In this document: piece after piece, positions 39,913-48,150 of the stretch
Layout: the number at the start of each line of letters is the position of its first letter
Position numbering within the stretch: position 1 is the stretch's first letter
DNA from: Microlunatus soli
Lineage (GTDB): Bacteria > Actinomycetota > Actinomycetes > Propionibacteriales > Propionibacteriaceae
Direction: 5' to 3'
Length of the DNA: 64,000 nucleotides
NCBI RefSeq assembly: GCF_900105385.1
Contig: NZ_LT629772.1
Span: 372,001 to 436,000 of the forward strand
Program-made: the position numbers and the translations under genes
The notes under the pieces: model-generated
Seen by the model: only the letters and a program-made list of their open reading frames with translations
Database searches by the model: none
What the model was told of the DNA's origin: nothing

Positions 39913-40530
39913 TCAGTCTTCTTGCGTCGTGATCCGGACCAGTGCCGCTCCGAGCCGGACGGCATCACGCCCCTCGAACACTGCTGCCAGCCCGCGGCGG
40001 GAGTAGGGCAGCCCTGCTTGCCGCGCACCGTCCAGGACCCGTGCATCGAGGTAGGGCCGGCACCAGTGCCAGACGGCCTGCGCTTCGCGGAGGAAGATGT
40101 CGGCCCCTGCCGGGCCGATCCCAGGAATCTCGGTCAGCAGATCGGCGGCGGCCTCGGGATCATGATCAGATTCTGCGGCCAGCTTGCGAAGATCACCGTG
40201 CCAGCGGTCGAGCACCAGCTGCGCCGCCTGCTCCAGGCGCGTCGCGGTGCTTTCGTCATAGCGCTTGTAGTGCGCCCGGCCGAGGGCGTCGACCCGCTGC
40301 TGCCAGTCGGTCCGCAGCGTACCTCTCGCAGTGCGGACCCCGATCCGGCGTAGTTCGGCGTTCGCCGCGGCGGCGATGTCGGCCGAGATCGGCTTGGCCA
40401 ACAGGATGGTCAGCACAAGGAGCTGGAAAAGCGGACTCGGCTTGTCCTTCAGGGTGAAGCCGGATTCGTCGCAGTACGTCCGGCCATGCTCAGCCAGCAA
40501 CGTCCGAACGATGGTGTCGTTGTCGGTCAT
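39913..40530 (-). CDS. HhH-GPD (endonuclease III-like) protein lacking the catalytic lysine
   Basis: 205 residues. A helical HhH-GPD core is recognisable: FQLLVLTILLAKPISADIAA, DLLTEIPGIGPAGADIFLR (hairpin plus GPD-like region) and PYLDARVLDGARQAGL, where the Asp fits the catalytic Asp (usually VDTHV). The canonical GVGRKTA lysine is not present (GIGPAGAD), and no C-x6-C-x2-C-x5-C [4Fe-4S] motif follows. It may be a monofunctional glycosylase-like or a DNA-binding protein. It is convergent with the DUF2188 gene and divergent from the ABC importer. Confidence 0.7.
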   Translation of the reverse strand: MTDNDTIVRTLLAEHGRTYCDESGFTLKDKPSPLFQLLVLTILLAKPISADIAAAANAELRRIGVRTARGTLRTDWQQRVDALGRAHYKRYDESTATRLEQAAQLVLDRWHGDLRKLAAESDHDPEAAADLLTEIPGIGPAGADIFLREAQAVWHWCRPYLDARVLDGARQAGLPYSRRGLAAVFEGRDAVRLGAALVRITTQED

Positions 40531-40742
40531 GCCCGTGCATTACCCCACCGGGCCCGGCGTCGAAACGACCTGTGGACATCAGCCACGATTCGGCGGGATG
40601 CAGTGGGGTACCCATGCCGTTCAACAGGCCCTTTTGATCGGCAGCCGGTCGGCATGCATCATGGGGGGCCGAGATTCCGGCGCCGAGGTCGGATCCCAAG
40701 ACCGATGGAGGTGCCCGAGGTTGCGTTGCGAGTTCCGGATCG

Positions 40743-42128
40743 GTGACGCCTGTGCCAGCTGACCGTCCACGAACCCACCGGATCTCGAGGCGGGCGCTGA
40801 TGACGCGCGCCGGTCTGGGCGCGGCCTCGCTGACCGGCGTACCACTGCTTGCCGGTTGTGGCGCCGATGCCTCTCCGCGCACCACAAAGGTGCAGTACCA
40901 GCAGTTCGGATCCGGCACCGTGATGCGCGACTTCCTGCACACCATCGGTGATCAACTCGGCGCCGAGCATCCGCTCAAACTGGTCCCGTTGGTGGCGTCG
41001 GAGGACGACTACTTCACCAAGAACGAGTTGATGATGTCGTCGCCGAACACCACGCCCGATCTGGTCTACGAGGACACCTTCATCCTCAAGTCCGATGTCG
41101 GTGCCGGCTACCTGCAGCCGATCGACGACCTGATCAAGGACTGGCCGCGGTGGCAGGACTTCACCGAGCAGTCCCGCCAGGCAGTCACCGCCGATGACGG
41201 ACGGATCTATGCCGTTCCGACCCACACCGACACCCGCGCCCTGTGGTGCCACGGCCCGTCGCTGGAGGCGGCCGGACTGCCGGCATCGTGGCAGCCGAAG
41301 ACCTGGGACGAGCTGCTGGACGGTCTGCGCCGGATCAAGTCCCGGACACCCGAGGTCATCCCGTTCAACATCTTCTCCGGCAAGCCACAGGGTGAGAAGG
41401 CCAGCATGCAGGGCTTCGAAATGCTGCTCTACGGCACCGGCTCCACCCTGTACGAGGAGTCCAGCGGCAAATGGGTCGTCGGCAGCCAAGGTTTCCTTGA
41501 TGCGTTGCGTTTCCTGGACGCGGTGTTCTCCGAGAAGCTGACGCCGTCGGTCTCCGATGCGCTGAACCCGAACCTGACCGAGACGATCTACAACGACTGG
41601 ACGCCGAGGGGTCGGCTGGCGATCAATCTGGACGGAAGCTGGATCAGTCAGAACTGGGTCGAGGGAGCGCCGGGCGCCTGGCCACGGTGGTCGAAGGACA
41701 TGCAGCTGGCCACCATGCCGACCCAGCACGGGCAGGGCCGCGGTTGGGTCACCTTGGCCGGCGGCTGGTGCTGGGCGATCCCGAAGCGTTCGGACAAACG
41801 CCGGTTGTCCTGGAGAGTGCTGCGGCAGATCATGCAGACCCGCAACATGGTTGATCTTGCGGTCGCCGACAACCAGGTCACGATCCGCGACGACATCGCC
41901 GCAAGCGCCACCTATCGCGGGTACTCCCCGACCATCGAGTTTTTCACCGAGCTCGGCAAACACGCCGTCTACCGGCCGGCGCTACCTGCCTACCCGCAGG
42001 TCTCCTCGGAGATCCAGCAGGCGATGGGCGTGGTGATGACCGGAAAGTCCCGGCCCGAGCAGGCGGCTGCCGACTACGACCGAGCAGTGACCGAACTGGT
42101 CGGCGCTCGGCGCACGACGAAGGGGTGA
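40743..42128 (+). CDS. ABC sugar importer, substrate-binding lipoprotein
   Basis: 461 residues from the GTG at 40743. The N-terminus has a twin-arginine-like ISRRALMTRAGLGAASL, then a lipobox LLAGC near residue 40, so the mature protein is membrane-anchored after possible Tat export. The body is a family 1 (ExtracellularSBP_1) binder: TTPDLVYEDTFILKSDVG, QPIDDLIKDW, DGRIYAVPTHTDTRALW, PSVSDALNP and GWVTLAGGWCWAIPK. It is followed by two permeases on the same strand; there is no ATPase gene, so it probably shares an MsiK-type ATPase. The sugar is not known. Confidence 0.9.
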   Translation: MTPVPADRPRTHRISRRALMTRAGLGAASLTGVPLLAGCGADASPRTTKVQYQQFGSGTVMRDFLHTIGDQLGAEHPLKLVPLVASEDDYFTKNELMMSSPNTTPDLVYEDTFILKSDVGAGYLQPIDDLIKDWPRWQDFTEQSRQAVTADDGRIYAVPTHTDTRALWCHGPSLEAAGLPASWQPKTWDELLDGLRRIKSRTPEVIPFNIFSGKPQGEKASMQGFEMLLYGTGSTLYEESSGKWVVGSQGFLDALRFLDAVFSEKLTPSVSDALNPNLTETIYNDWTPRGRLAINLDGSWISQNWVEGAPGAWPRWSKDMQLATMPTQHGQGRGWVTLAGGWCWAIPKRSDKRRLSWRVLRQIMQTRNMVDLAVADNQVTIRDDIAASATYRGYSPTIEFFTELGKHAVYRPALPAYPQVSSEIQQAMGVVMTGKSRPEQAAADYDRAVTELVGARRTTKG

Positions 42129-42131
42129 CCG

Positions 42132-43064
42132 ATGACCTCGAGCGCAGAATCCATCGCCGACCAGCGCATCCGTCCCGGCCGGCAGCAACGTCGGTGGGGT
42201 CGAACCGCACGTCGCGGCGTCCCTCTCGTTCCCGCTGTGGCGCTGCTGCTGTTGTTCATGGCCGGCCCGGTGATCTACAGCATCTACCTGGCCTTCACCA
42301 ACTCCTCGATCCGTGGCGAGGGCGCGAACACCACCGACTTCGTCGGCCTGGAGAACTTCGGCACCGCACTCGCCGAACCGGAGTTCTGGAAGTCGGTCGG
42401 TCTGACGCTCGCCTTCACCATGCTGTCGGCGGTCATCGGTCAGAATCTGCTCGGCCTGTTGCTGGCGATCATCATGCGCCGCTCCAGCAAGATCATCCGC
42501 TCGGTGACCGGTGCCGTGGTGATCGCGGCCTGGATCCTTCCCGAGGTGGTCGCCGGCTACCTGTGGGTGACGTTCCTGGACGGTGACGGTTCGTTCAACG
42601 CGATCATGAAGGTGCTGCATCTGCCCCAGCAGGATTGGCTGGTGTCGTTGCCGATCTGGGCGGTCGCGTTCGCGAACATCTGGCGTGGAGCGGCCTTCTC
42701 GATGTTGATCTACACCGCCGCGTTGGCCGGGATCTCCCCCGACATCAAGGAATCCGCCGAACTCGACGGTGCCGGAGTGTGGCGCCGGTTCCTGTCCATG
42801 ACGGTGCCGATGATCCGACAGTCGATCGCTACCAATCTGATGTTGATCACCCTGCAGACGCTGTCGGTGTTCGGTTTGATCTACATCATGACGGCCGGCG
42901 GCCCGGCCAACGACAGCCAAACGCTGCCGCTCTACATGTACGAGCGGGCCTTCAGCTACGGCCAGCTCGGCTACGGCACCGCCATCGCGCTGTTGCTGTT
43001 GCTGATCGGAGGCCTGGCCTCGATCGCCTACCTGCGGCTGCTACCTGCGGAGGACAAGTCATGA
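42132..43064 (+). CDS. ABC sugar permease, MalF-like
   Basis: 310 residues from the ATG at 42132, three bases after the binding-protein stop. A basic N-terminus is followed by six hydrophobic helices (PLVPAVALLLLFMAGPVIYS, SVGLTLAFTMLSAVIGQNL, VTGAVVIAAWILPEVVAGYL, SLPIWAVAFANIWRGAAF and others). The EAA loop is recognisable in ESAELDGAGVWRRFLSMTVP, which contacts the ATPase. It belongs with the second permease, overlapping it by four bases. Confidence 0.9.
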   Translation: MTSSAESIADQRIRPGRQQRRWGRTARRGVPLVPAVALLLLFMAGPVIYSIYLAFTNSSIRGEGANTTDFVGLENFGTALAEPEFWKSVGLTLAFTMLSAVIGQNLLGLLLAIIMRRSSKIIRSVTGAVVIAAWILPEVVAGYLWVTFLDGDGSFNAIMKVLHLPQQDWLVSLPIWAVAFANIWRGAAFSMLIYTAALAGISPDIKESAELDGAGVWRRFLSMTVPMIRQSIATNLMLITLQTLSVFGLIYIMTAGGPANDSQTLPLYMYERAFSYGQLGYGTAIALLLLLIGGLASIAYLRLLPAEDKS

Positions 43065-43963
43065 GTACCGACGTCGCCACCCGGGCTCCGGCCGCCGAGC
43101 AGACGACGGTGCGCACGGAGCGCCGATGGACCGGTTCGCGCAAGCGGAGCCTGACCGTCCGGTCGCTGTCCGATCTTGCCCTGCTGGTGGTCGCGGTCTT
43201 CTTCGCGATCCCGATGATCTGGGTGATCCTGGCCTCGTTCAACCCAGCGGCGACGCTGTCGGTGAGCTGGCCGACCGATCCCGGCCTGGACAACTATCGG
43301 GCGATCTGGAACGCCGAGACCCTGTTCCGCCCGCTGGCGAATTCGATCATCCTCTGCGGCGGCGCGACGCTGCTCAGTGTCGTCGCCGCGGCGCTGGCGG
43401 CCTATCCCTTGTCCCGTTACAACTCACGGGCCAAGCGCCCCTTTCTGCTGACGATCATCTTCGCCACCGGACTGCCCATCACCGCCGTGATGATTCCGGT
43501 CTATGCGCTGTTCGTCCGGGTCAATCTGGTGGATTCGATGCCCGGCGCGATCCTCTTCCTGGCAACGTCGTCGCTGCCGTACGCGATCTTCCTGATGAAG
43601 AACTTCATGGACGACGTGCCCACCGAAATCGAGGAGAGCGCCTGGACCGAGGGGGCGAGCACGACCCGTGCCCTGTGGTCGATCGTGCTGCCGTTGATGC
43701 GCCCGGGCACGGCCGTCGTGACGATCTTCACTTTCGTCAGCATGTGGGGCAACTTCTTCGTCCCCTTCATGTTGCTGCTGTCGCCGGAGAAGCTGCCGGC
43801 CGCCGTTACGCTCTACACCTTCTCCTCCCAGTACGGCCAGGTCGCCTACGGTCAGCTGGCCGCGTTCTCGATCTTCTACTCGCTGCCGGTGGTGGCGCTC
43901 TACCTGCTGCTCGGACGCCGGCTCAATTCCGGATTCGCCGCCGGCGGTGGGCTGAAGGCCTGA
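43061..43963 (+). CDS. ABC sugar permease, MalG-like
   Basis: 300 residues from the ATG at 43061, overlapping the upstream permease stop. The frame begins far upstream, but only this start fits. Six helices are seen, beginning SDLALLVVAVFFAIPMIWVI. The EAA loop is EIEESAWTEGASTTRALWSI followed by VLPLMRPG. It completes the importer with the binding protein and MalF-like subunit. The 3' end is 11 bases from the convergent YbdK-like gene, leaving no room for a separate terminator. Confidence 0.9.
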   Translation: MSTDVATRAPAAEQTTVRTERRWTGSRKRSLTVRSLSDLALLVVAVFFAIPMIWVILASFNPAATLSVSWPTDPGLDNYRAIWNAETLFRPLANSIILCGGATLLSVVAAALAAYPLSRYNSRAKRPFLLTIIFATGLPITAVMIPVYALFVRVNLVDSMPGAILFLATSSLPYAIFLMKNFMDDVPTEIEESAWTEGASTTRALWSIVLPLMRPGTAVVTIFTFVSMWGNFFVPFMLLLSPEKLPAAVTLYTFSSQYGQVAYGQLAAFSIFYSLPVVALYLLLGRRLNSGFAAGGGLKA

Positions 43964-43974
43964 GCCAAGCATCT

Positions 43975-45084
43975 TCAGTCGAGCGTCATGTCGATCATGG
44001 ATCGCATCGCCTGCTCCGCACCGCCCCGCTGCAGGAGCTCACGTTGCAGGTCTGCACCCGTTCCGCGTCCGAGCACCCGCGCGATGCCGGCCCGAACCCG
44101 TTCACGATCACCATTGCGTTCCAAGGCATCGTCGACATGATCGACGAGTGCCGTGATCACGTCAGCGGCCGGCAGCGGCCGTGACTCGACGGGGCAGAGG
44201 AGTCGACCGCGAAGCCCGTCCCTACTCGCCTGCCAATGCGCCAGCCGGACGAGCTCGCGGTCGACCGGCACGGTCGAGCGACCGATAGCCGCCTCGACGT
44301 CGACCAGTGCGCGGGCCAGAGCAGCGATCATGATGGTGTCTTCGGCGCGCAGGCAGACATCGGCGATCCGAATCTCCACCGTCGGATAGTGCCGGGACAG
44401 TCGTGCATTGAAGTAGACCATGTCGGCGTCCAGTAGGACGCCCGAGGCAACGAGCCGCTCGACCTGGTCCCGATACGACTCGGCGTCACCGAAGGCAGCC
44501 GTCGCACCTGTGCAGGGCAGTCGCGACCACACCTGGGAGCGATAGCTCGCATATCCACTATCACGTCCCTGCCAGAAGGGTGAATTCGATGACAGCGCAA
44601 GGACGGCGGGAAGCCATCGTTGGAGGCCGTCTATCACCGCGACTCCTTCGTCGTCGTCGCGGACGCCGACGTGGACGTGACAACCACACGTCAACTGCTC
44701 CATCGTGGTCAGGCCGAATCGCTCGACCATCCGCCGGTAGCGGGGTTTCACCATCGTCTGCGGCGCGACCGGCAGCGGGGACGTCGCCAGCGCCGCGATC
44801 CGCGCATCGCTGCGCCGGGCAAGATCATCGGCGTAGCGTCGCCAGTCACGGATCTGTCGTTCCAGGTCGTCCATTCGCGTGCACGGACTGGTCTCTACCT
44901 CGATCTGTTGTTGTTGGAGTTCGGCCTCGATGTCACCGTCGCTCGGTGAGGCATCGGTCACCGGGTCGGCGGCGGCTCGTCGCAGCATGCTGGCCGCCAC
45001 CGCACGAGGAACGCCGGTCAACGGATCGACGAGCAGCAACTCCTCTTCGACCCCGACGGTCCGCGGACCTCTGTGTTCGGACAT
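43975..45084 (-). CDS. YbdK-family carboxylate-amine ligase (glutamate-cysteine ligase 2 type)
   Basis: 369 residues from the ATG at 45084 (MSEHRGPRTVGVEEELLLV); an earlier start at 45117 is possible. GVEEELLLVDP near the N-terminus holds acidic Mg/ATP ligands, followed by IEAELQQQQIEVETSP, TTMEQLTCGCHVHVGV and SSNSPFWQGRDSGYASYRSQ, all GCS2 signatures. YbdK proteins have weak gamma-glutamylcysteine synthetase activity in vitro; the physiological reaction is uncertain. Actinobacteria generally use mycothiol rather than glutathione. The SDR gene lies just upstream on the same strand. Confidence 0.85.
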   Translation of the reverse strand: MSEHRGPRTVGVEEELLLVDPLTGVPRAVAASMLRRAAADPVTDASPSDGDIEAELQQQQIEVETSPCTRMDDLERQIRDWRRYADDLARRSDARIAALATSPLPVAPQTMVKPRYRRMVERFGLTTMEQLTCGCHVHVGVRDDDEGVAVIDGLQRWLPAVLALSSNSPFWQGRDSGYASYRSQVWSRLPCTGATAAFGDAESYRDQVERLVASGVLLDADMVYFNARLSRHYPTVEIRIADVCLRAEDTIMIAALARALVDVEAAIGRSTVPVDRELVRLAHWQASRDGLRGRLLCPVESRPLPAADVITALVDHVDDALERNGDRERVRAGIARVLGRGTGADLQRELLQRGGAEQAMRSMIDMTLD

Positions 45085-45100
45085 CTGCGACGACCTTCGA

Positions 45101-46135
45101 CTACCGCGCTGCCCCACGGGTCAGCCGGCGGGTCAGCAGCAGCACCCCGCCGGCCACCACCCCCGCTGTTCCCACCGCGATCGAGGCGTGATGCTCCGAC
45201 GCCCAGCTCTGATAACTCCGCGACTTCGCCCGATCATCGAAACGGCCGTGGGGGCCGCGGTCGAACCCGTCCGGTCCGTCCAGCGGTTCCCAGAGATTGT
45301 TCGCCTGTCCGGGCGGCTGGTCCGCGTCGCTCTGCTGGGCGGCAAATCCGGTCCTGGCCAGGTAGCGATCCAGCAGCCAAGGGGCGAACTTGTCGCCGAT
45401 CATGGTTCCCACCGTGGAACCGCCGACCCAATACTCCCGCCGCCGCGGATGCCTGACCGCATGCAGCACGGCATCGGCAGCGATCTCGGGCTGGTAGATC
45501 GGCGGCACCGGTTGAGCCCGCTTCGGCAGTCGGGACAGCACCCAGTCGAACTGGGGTGTGTTCATGCCGGGCATCTGCACCATCGTCACGTGGACGTTGC
45601 TGTGCTCGTGCAGCAATTCGCAGCGCAGTGCTTCGTGGAAGCCTTGGATCGCGTGCTTGGAGCCGCAGTACGCCGACTGCAGCGGGATTCCGCGGTAGGC
45701 CAGTGCCGAGCCCACCTGGACGATCGTTCCATGATCACGCGGCAGCATCTTGTCCAGGGCCGCCCGGGTGCCGTGCACGAATCCGAGATAGTTCACCTCG
45801 GTCACGCGCCGGTACTCCGCCGGTTCGATGTCGACGAACCGGGCGAAGACCGAGGTGAAGGCGGCGTTCACCCAGCAGTCGATCGGGCCGAGGGCGGTCT
45901 CCGCCCGGTCCGCGGCGGCCGCCACCGCCTGATGATCAACAACGTCGACGACGATTCCGATCGCTCGCCGCCCCTGGGCACGGACGTCGGCGACCGCACC
46001 GTCGAGACCGACCTGCCCGCGGGCCAACACGGCCACGTCGTAGCCGGCCGCGGCCAACCTGCGTACCGTGGCCCGTCCGATGCCACCGGTACCACCGGTC
46101 ACCACCGCCACATTCGCGTCCTTCGTCTTCGCCAT
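45101..46135 (-). CDS. Long-form SDR with C-terminal membrane segment
   Basis: 344 residues from the ATG at 46135 (MAKTKDANVAVVTGGTGGIG). Cofactor motif TGGTGGIG, catalytic S in VQVGSALAYRG and Y-x-x-x-K in YCGSKHAIQ. The C-terminal portion has REYWVGGSTVGTMIGDKFAP, a disordered acidic tract, and a final hydrophobic helix GTAGVVAGGVLLL followed by arginines, suggesting membrane anchoring. The substrate is unknown. It is 16 bases upstream of the YbdK-like ligase and 44 bases downstream of GH15, so the three may form one minus-strand operon. Confidence 0.85.
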   Translation of the reverse strand: MAKTKDANVAVVTGGTGGIGRATVRRLAAAGYDVAVLARGQVGLDGAVADVRAQGRRAIGIVVDVVDHQAVAAAADRAETALGPIDCWVNAAFTSVFARFVDIEPAEYRRVTEVNYLGFVHGTRAALDKMLPRDHGTIVQVGSALAYRGIPLQSAYCGSKHAIQGFHEALRCELLHEHSNVHVTMVQMPGMNTPQFDWVLSRLPKRAQPVPPIYQPEIAADAVLHAVRHPRRREYWVGGSTVGTMIGDKFAPWLLDRYLARTGFAAQQSDADQPPGQANNLWEPLDGPDGFDRGPHGRFDDRAKSRSYQSWASEHHASIAVGTAGVVAGGVLLLTRRLTRGAAR

Positions 46136-46179
46136 CTGCAATCCTCGATCCTTCCGATCATCGGTCGGGCACCGCGCCG

Positions 46180-47958
46180 TCAGCCGGGCGGCGCTCGGCG
46201 GGGCGACTGGCCGAGTCGTATCGAGCTCTCCATCATCACGGCGTGCACGAAGCCCTGCGGCAGGTTGCCGCGCAGTTGACGCTGATCGACGTCGTACTCC
46301 TCGGCGTACAGCCCGGCCGGCCCGCAGGCCGCACGGTTGCGTTCGAACCACCGGGCGGCTTCGACGGGATCGCCGTACTGATGCTGAGCCATTGCCATCA
46401 CGAATCCGCAGAGCAGAAACGCTCCCTCGGCATCGCTGAGGGGTCCCGGCTGATGCCGGAACCGATAGAGATAATGATCATCGGCGAACTCATCGAGCAG
46501 AGCCCGCATCGTGTCGACTCCGCGCTGGGCGGCGGCGTCGGGCAGGCCACGTACCAACGGCAACAGCAGCGCCGCATCCAGTCCCTCGTCGTCGGGGGCA
46601 CGTTGCCACCGCCCCGACCGATGGATGCTGTCGACCTCGACCTCGGCCAACAGCGTGTCGGCCAAGGACGCCCACGCGCGAGCCTGCTTCGGTGGCGCAC
46701 CGTCACCGATGGCGCGCAGACCGGCTGCGCAGATCAGTCGACTCTGCGTCCAGCGACGCGGATCGAGCTCCCAAATGCCGGCGTCGGGCTGCCGCCGGCG
46801 CTCGGCGATGCTGCGCACCGCGATCTCCGCCGCGCGCCAGCCGTTCGCGTCGAGATGATCATGGTCGGCAGCGGCGGCGAGGAGCAGCAGCGATTCACCG
46901 AAGACGTCCAGCTGGAACTGGGCGTTGACGTGATTGCCGATCCGGTCGTAGCCGCCCGGATAGCCGGGCAGGTCGAGGGACTGCTGATCAGGGATCTCCC
47001 CGCCGTCGACGGTGTAGCCGGGGGCCAGCCTCGGCCCGTCGGCCAGCAGACGATCAGAGACGAAGCCGACCGCATCGTCCAACAACGGCGGTGCTCCGAA
47101 GGCGGCAACCGCCTGCCCGGCGAGGGCCTGGTCCCGGATCCAGACGTAGCGATAGTCGTAGTTGCGGCCCTGCTGCGCCTGCTCGGGCAGGCTGGTGGTG
47201 GCAGCCGCCACCATGCCACCGGTGCTGCTCGTCAGGCCGCGGAGCACGGCGTAGGACCGCCGGGCGTCGGAAGGGGCCAACGAGGCCTCGATCGTCGGCA
47301 CGGCCGCACACCAGGCCTGCTCGGTCTCGGTCCAGGACCGTTGCGGATCCGGTGGTCGTTGCGGCAGCGAACGGTCCGACACCTCGAGGACCAGGTCATG
47401 GTGGTCGCCCGGCTGGAGCTGCAACTCCATGATCAGTCCGTGCCGCTCCACCCGACGAGCCCGGCCCGCTCCTGACCAACGGAACCGCAACGGTCCGGAA
47501 CGTCCCTGCCAGGTCCCCGCGACGTGCCGGAGATCTTCCATCGGGTCGCTGCCGAAGCCGGCGCGGAGATCGAGGGTGACTGCGACACGCGCCTCGTTCT
47601 GCACGGCCGAGATCCGCCGTAGCAGCACCAGCCGGGAGGCCTCCCCCGGGAACGACAGCGCCTCGCGGCATTCGAGGACGCCGCTCTCCGTCGTCCACCG
47701 GTTGTGCCAGATCAGGGTGCCGTCCTCGTAGTAGCCGCCCCACACGTAGCGTTCGGTCGGCTCCACGGTGTAGGTGCCGGCGCCACCGATCAGCGAACTG
47801 AAGACCGCCGCGGAGTCCCATCGCGGGGCACAGAGCCAGGCGATGTCGCCACCCGGCCCGAGCAGGCCGCCGCGCTCGCCGTCGGCGATGAACGCATACT
47901 CCCGCAGGACATGTGGCGGAGAGTTCGGCGAGTCTGCACCCGAACGATGACGATCCAT
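46180..47958 (-). CDS. Glycoside hydrolase family 15 protein (glucoamylase / trehalase-like)
   Basis: 592 residues from the ATG at 47958 (MDRHRSGADSPNSPP); a longer start at 48000 is less likely because the SigF-type promoter begins just upstream. An N-terminal beta domain (REYAFIADGERGGLLGPGGD) is followed by the (alpha/alpha)6 barrel with NYDYRYVWIRDQALAGQAV, and the two acid residues in DAGIWELDPRRW and AEEYD. Actinobacterial members include trehalases and glucoamylases; which this is cannot be decided. No signal peptide is seen, so it acts in the cytosol. It is divergent from the ThDP enzyme at 48151. Confidence 0.85.
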   Translation of the reverse strand: MDRHRSGADSPNSPPHVLREYAFIADGERGGLLGPGGDIAWLCAPRWDSAAVFSSLIGGAGTYTVEPTERYVWGGYYEDGTLIWHNRWTTESGVLECREALSFPGEASRLVLLRRISAVQNEARVAVTLDLRAGFGSDPMEDLRHVAGTWQGRSGPLRFRWSGAGRARRVERHGLIMELQLQPGDHHDLVLEVSDRSLPQRPPDPQRSWTETEQAWCAAVPTIEASLAPSDARRSYAVLRGLTSSTGGMVAAATTSLPEQAQQGRNYDYRYVWIRDQALAGQAVAAFGAPPLLDDAVGFVSDRLLADGPRLAPGYTVDGGEIPDQQSLDLPGYPGGYDRIGNHVNAQFQLDVFGESLLLLAAAADHDHLDANGWRAAEIAVRSIAERRRQPDAGIWELDPRRWTQSRLICAAGLRAIGDGAPPKQARAWASLADTLLAEVEVDSIHRSGRWQRAPDDEGLDAALLLPLVRGLPDAAAQRGVDTMRALLDEFADDHYLYRFRHQPGPLSDAEGAFLLCGFVMAMAQHQYGDPVEAARWFERNRAACGPAGLYAEEYDVDQRQLRGNLPQGFVHAVMMESSIRLGQSPRRAPPG

Positions 47959-48003
47959 CCCTTGCCGTCCCCAGACCTCGTCGGACATCAATGTGTTCAT
48001 CAG

Positions 48004-48028
48004 ATACCCGGCCCGAAGCGGCCGAATC
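48004..48028 (-). promoter_or_regulatory. SigF/SigB-type promoter candidate for GH15
   Basis: On the minus strand GATT (48028-48025), 15 bases, GGGTAT (48009-48004), about 46 bases before the GH15 ATG at 47958. The -35 matches three of four bases, and the -10 is the full GGGTAT. Its position argues for the 47958 start rather than 48000. Confidence 0.45.
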
Positions 48029-48071
48029 CGGCCGCCACCCTCAGCCTGGATTCAGTCCACGGCCGCCGGCC

Positions 48072-48096
48072 GTGTCAACGCGTACGGCGTGGGTAC
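48072..48096 (+). promoter_or_regulatory. SigF/SigB-type promoter candidate for the ThDP enzyme
   Basis: GTGT at 48072-48075, 15 bases, GGGTAC at 48091-48096, about 55 bases before the ATG at 48151. It runs back-to-back with the minus-strand candidate at 48004-48028, so both divergent genes could answer to the same sigma factor. Confidence 0.42.
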
Positions 48097-48150
48097 GGCC
48101 TCGATGAAACCGGTCTGCACGTACGCGATGATCTCCGAAAGGGTGCTCCG

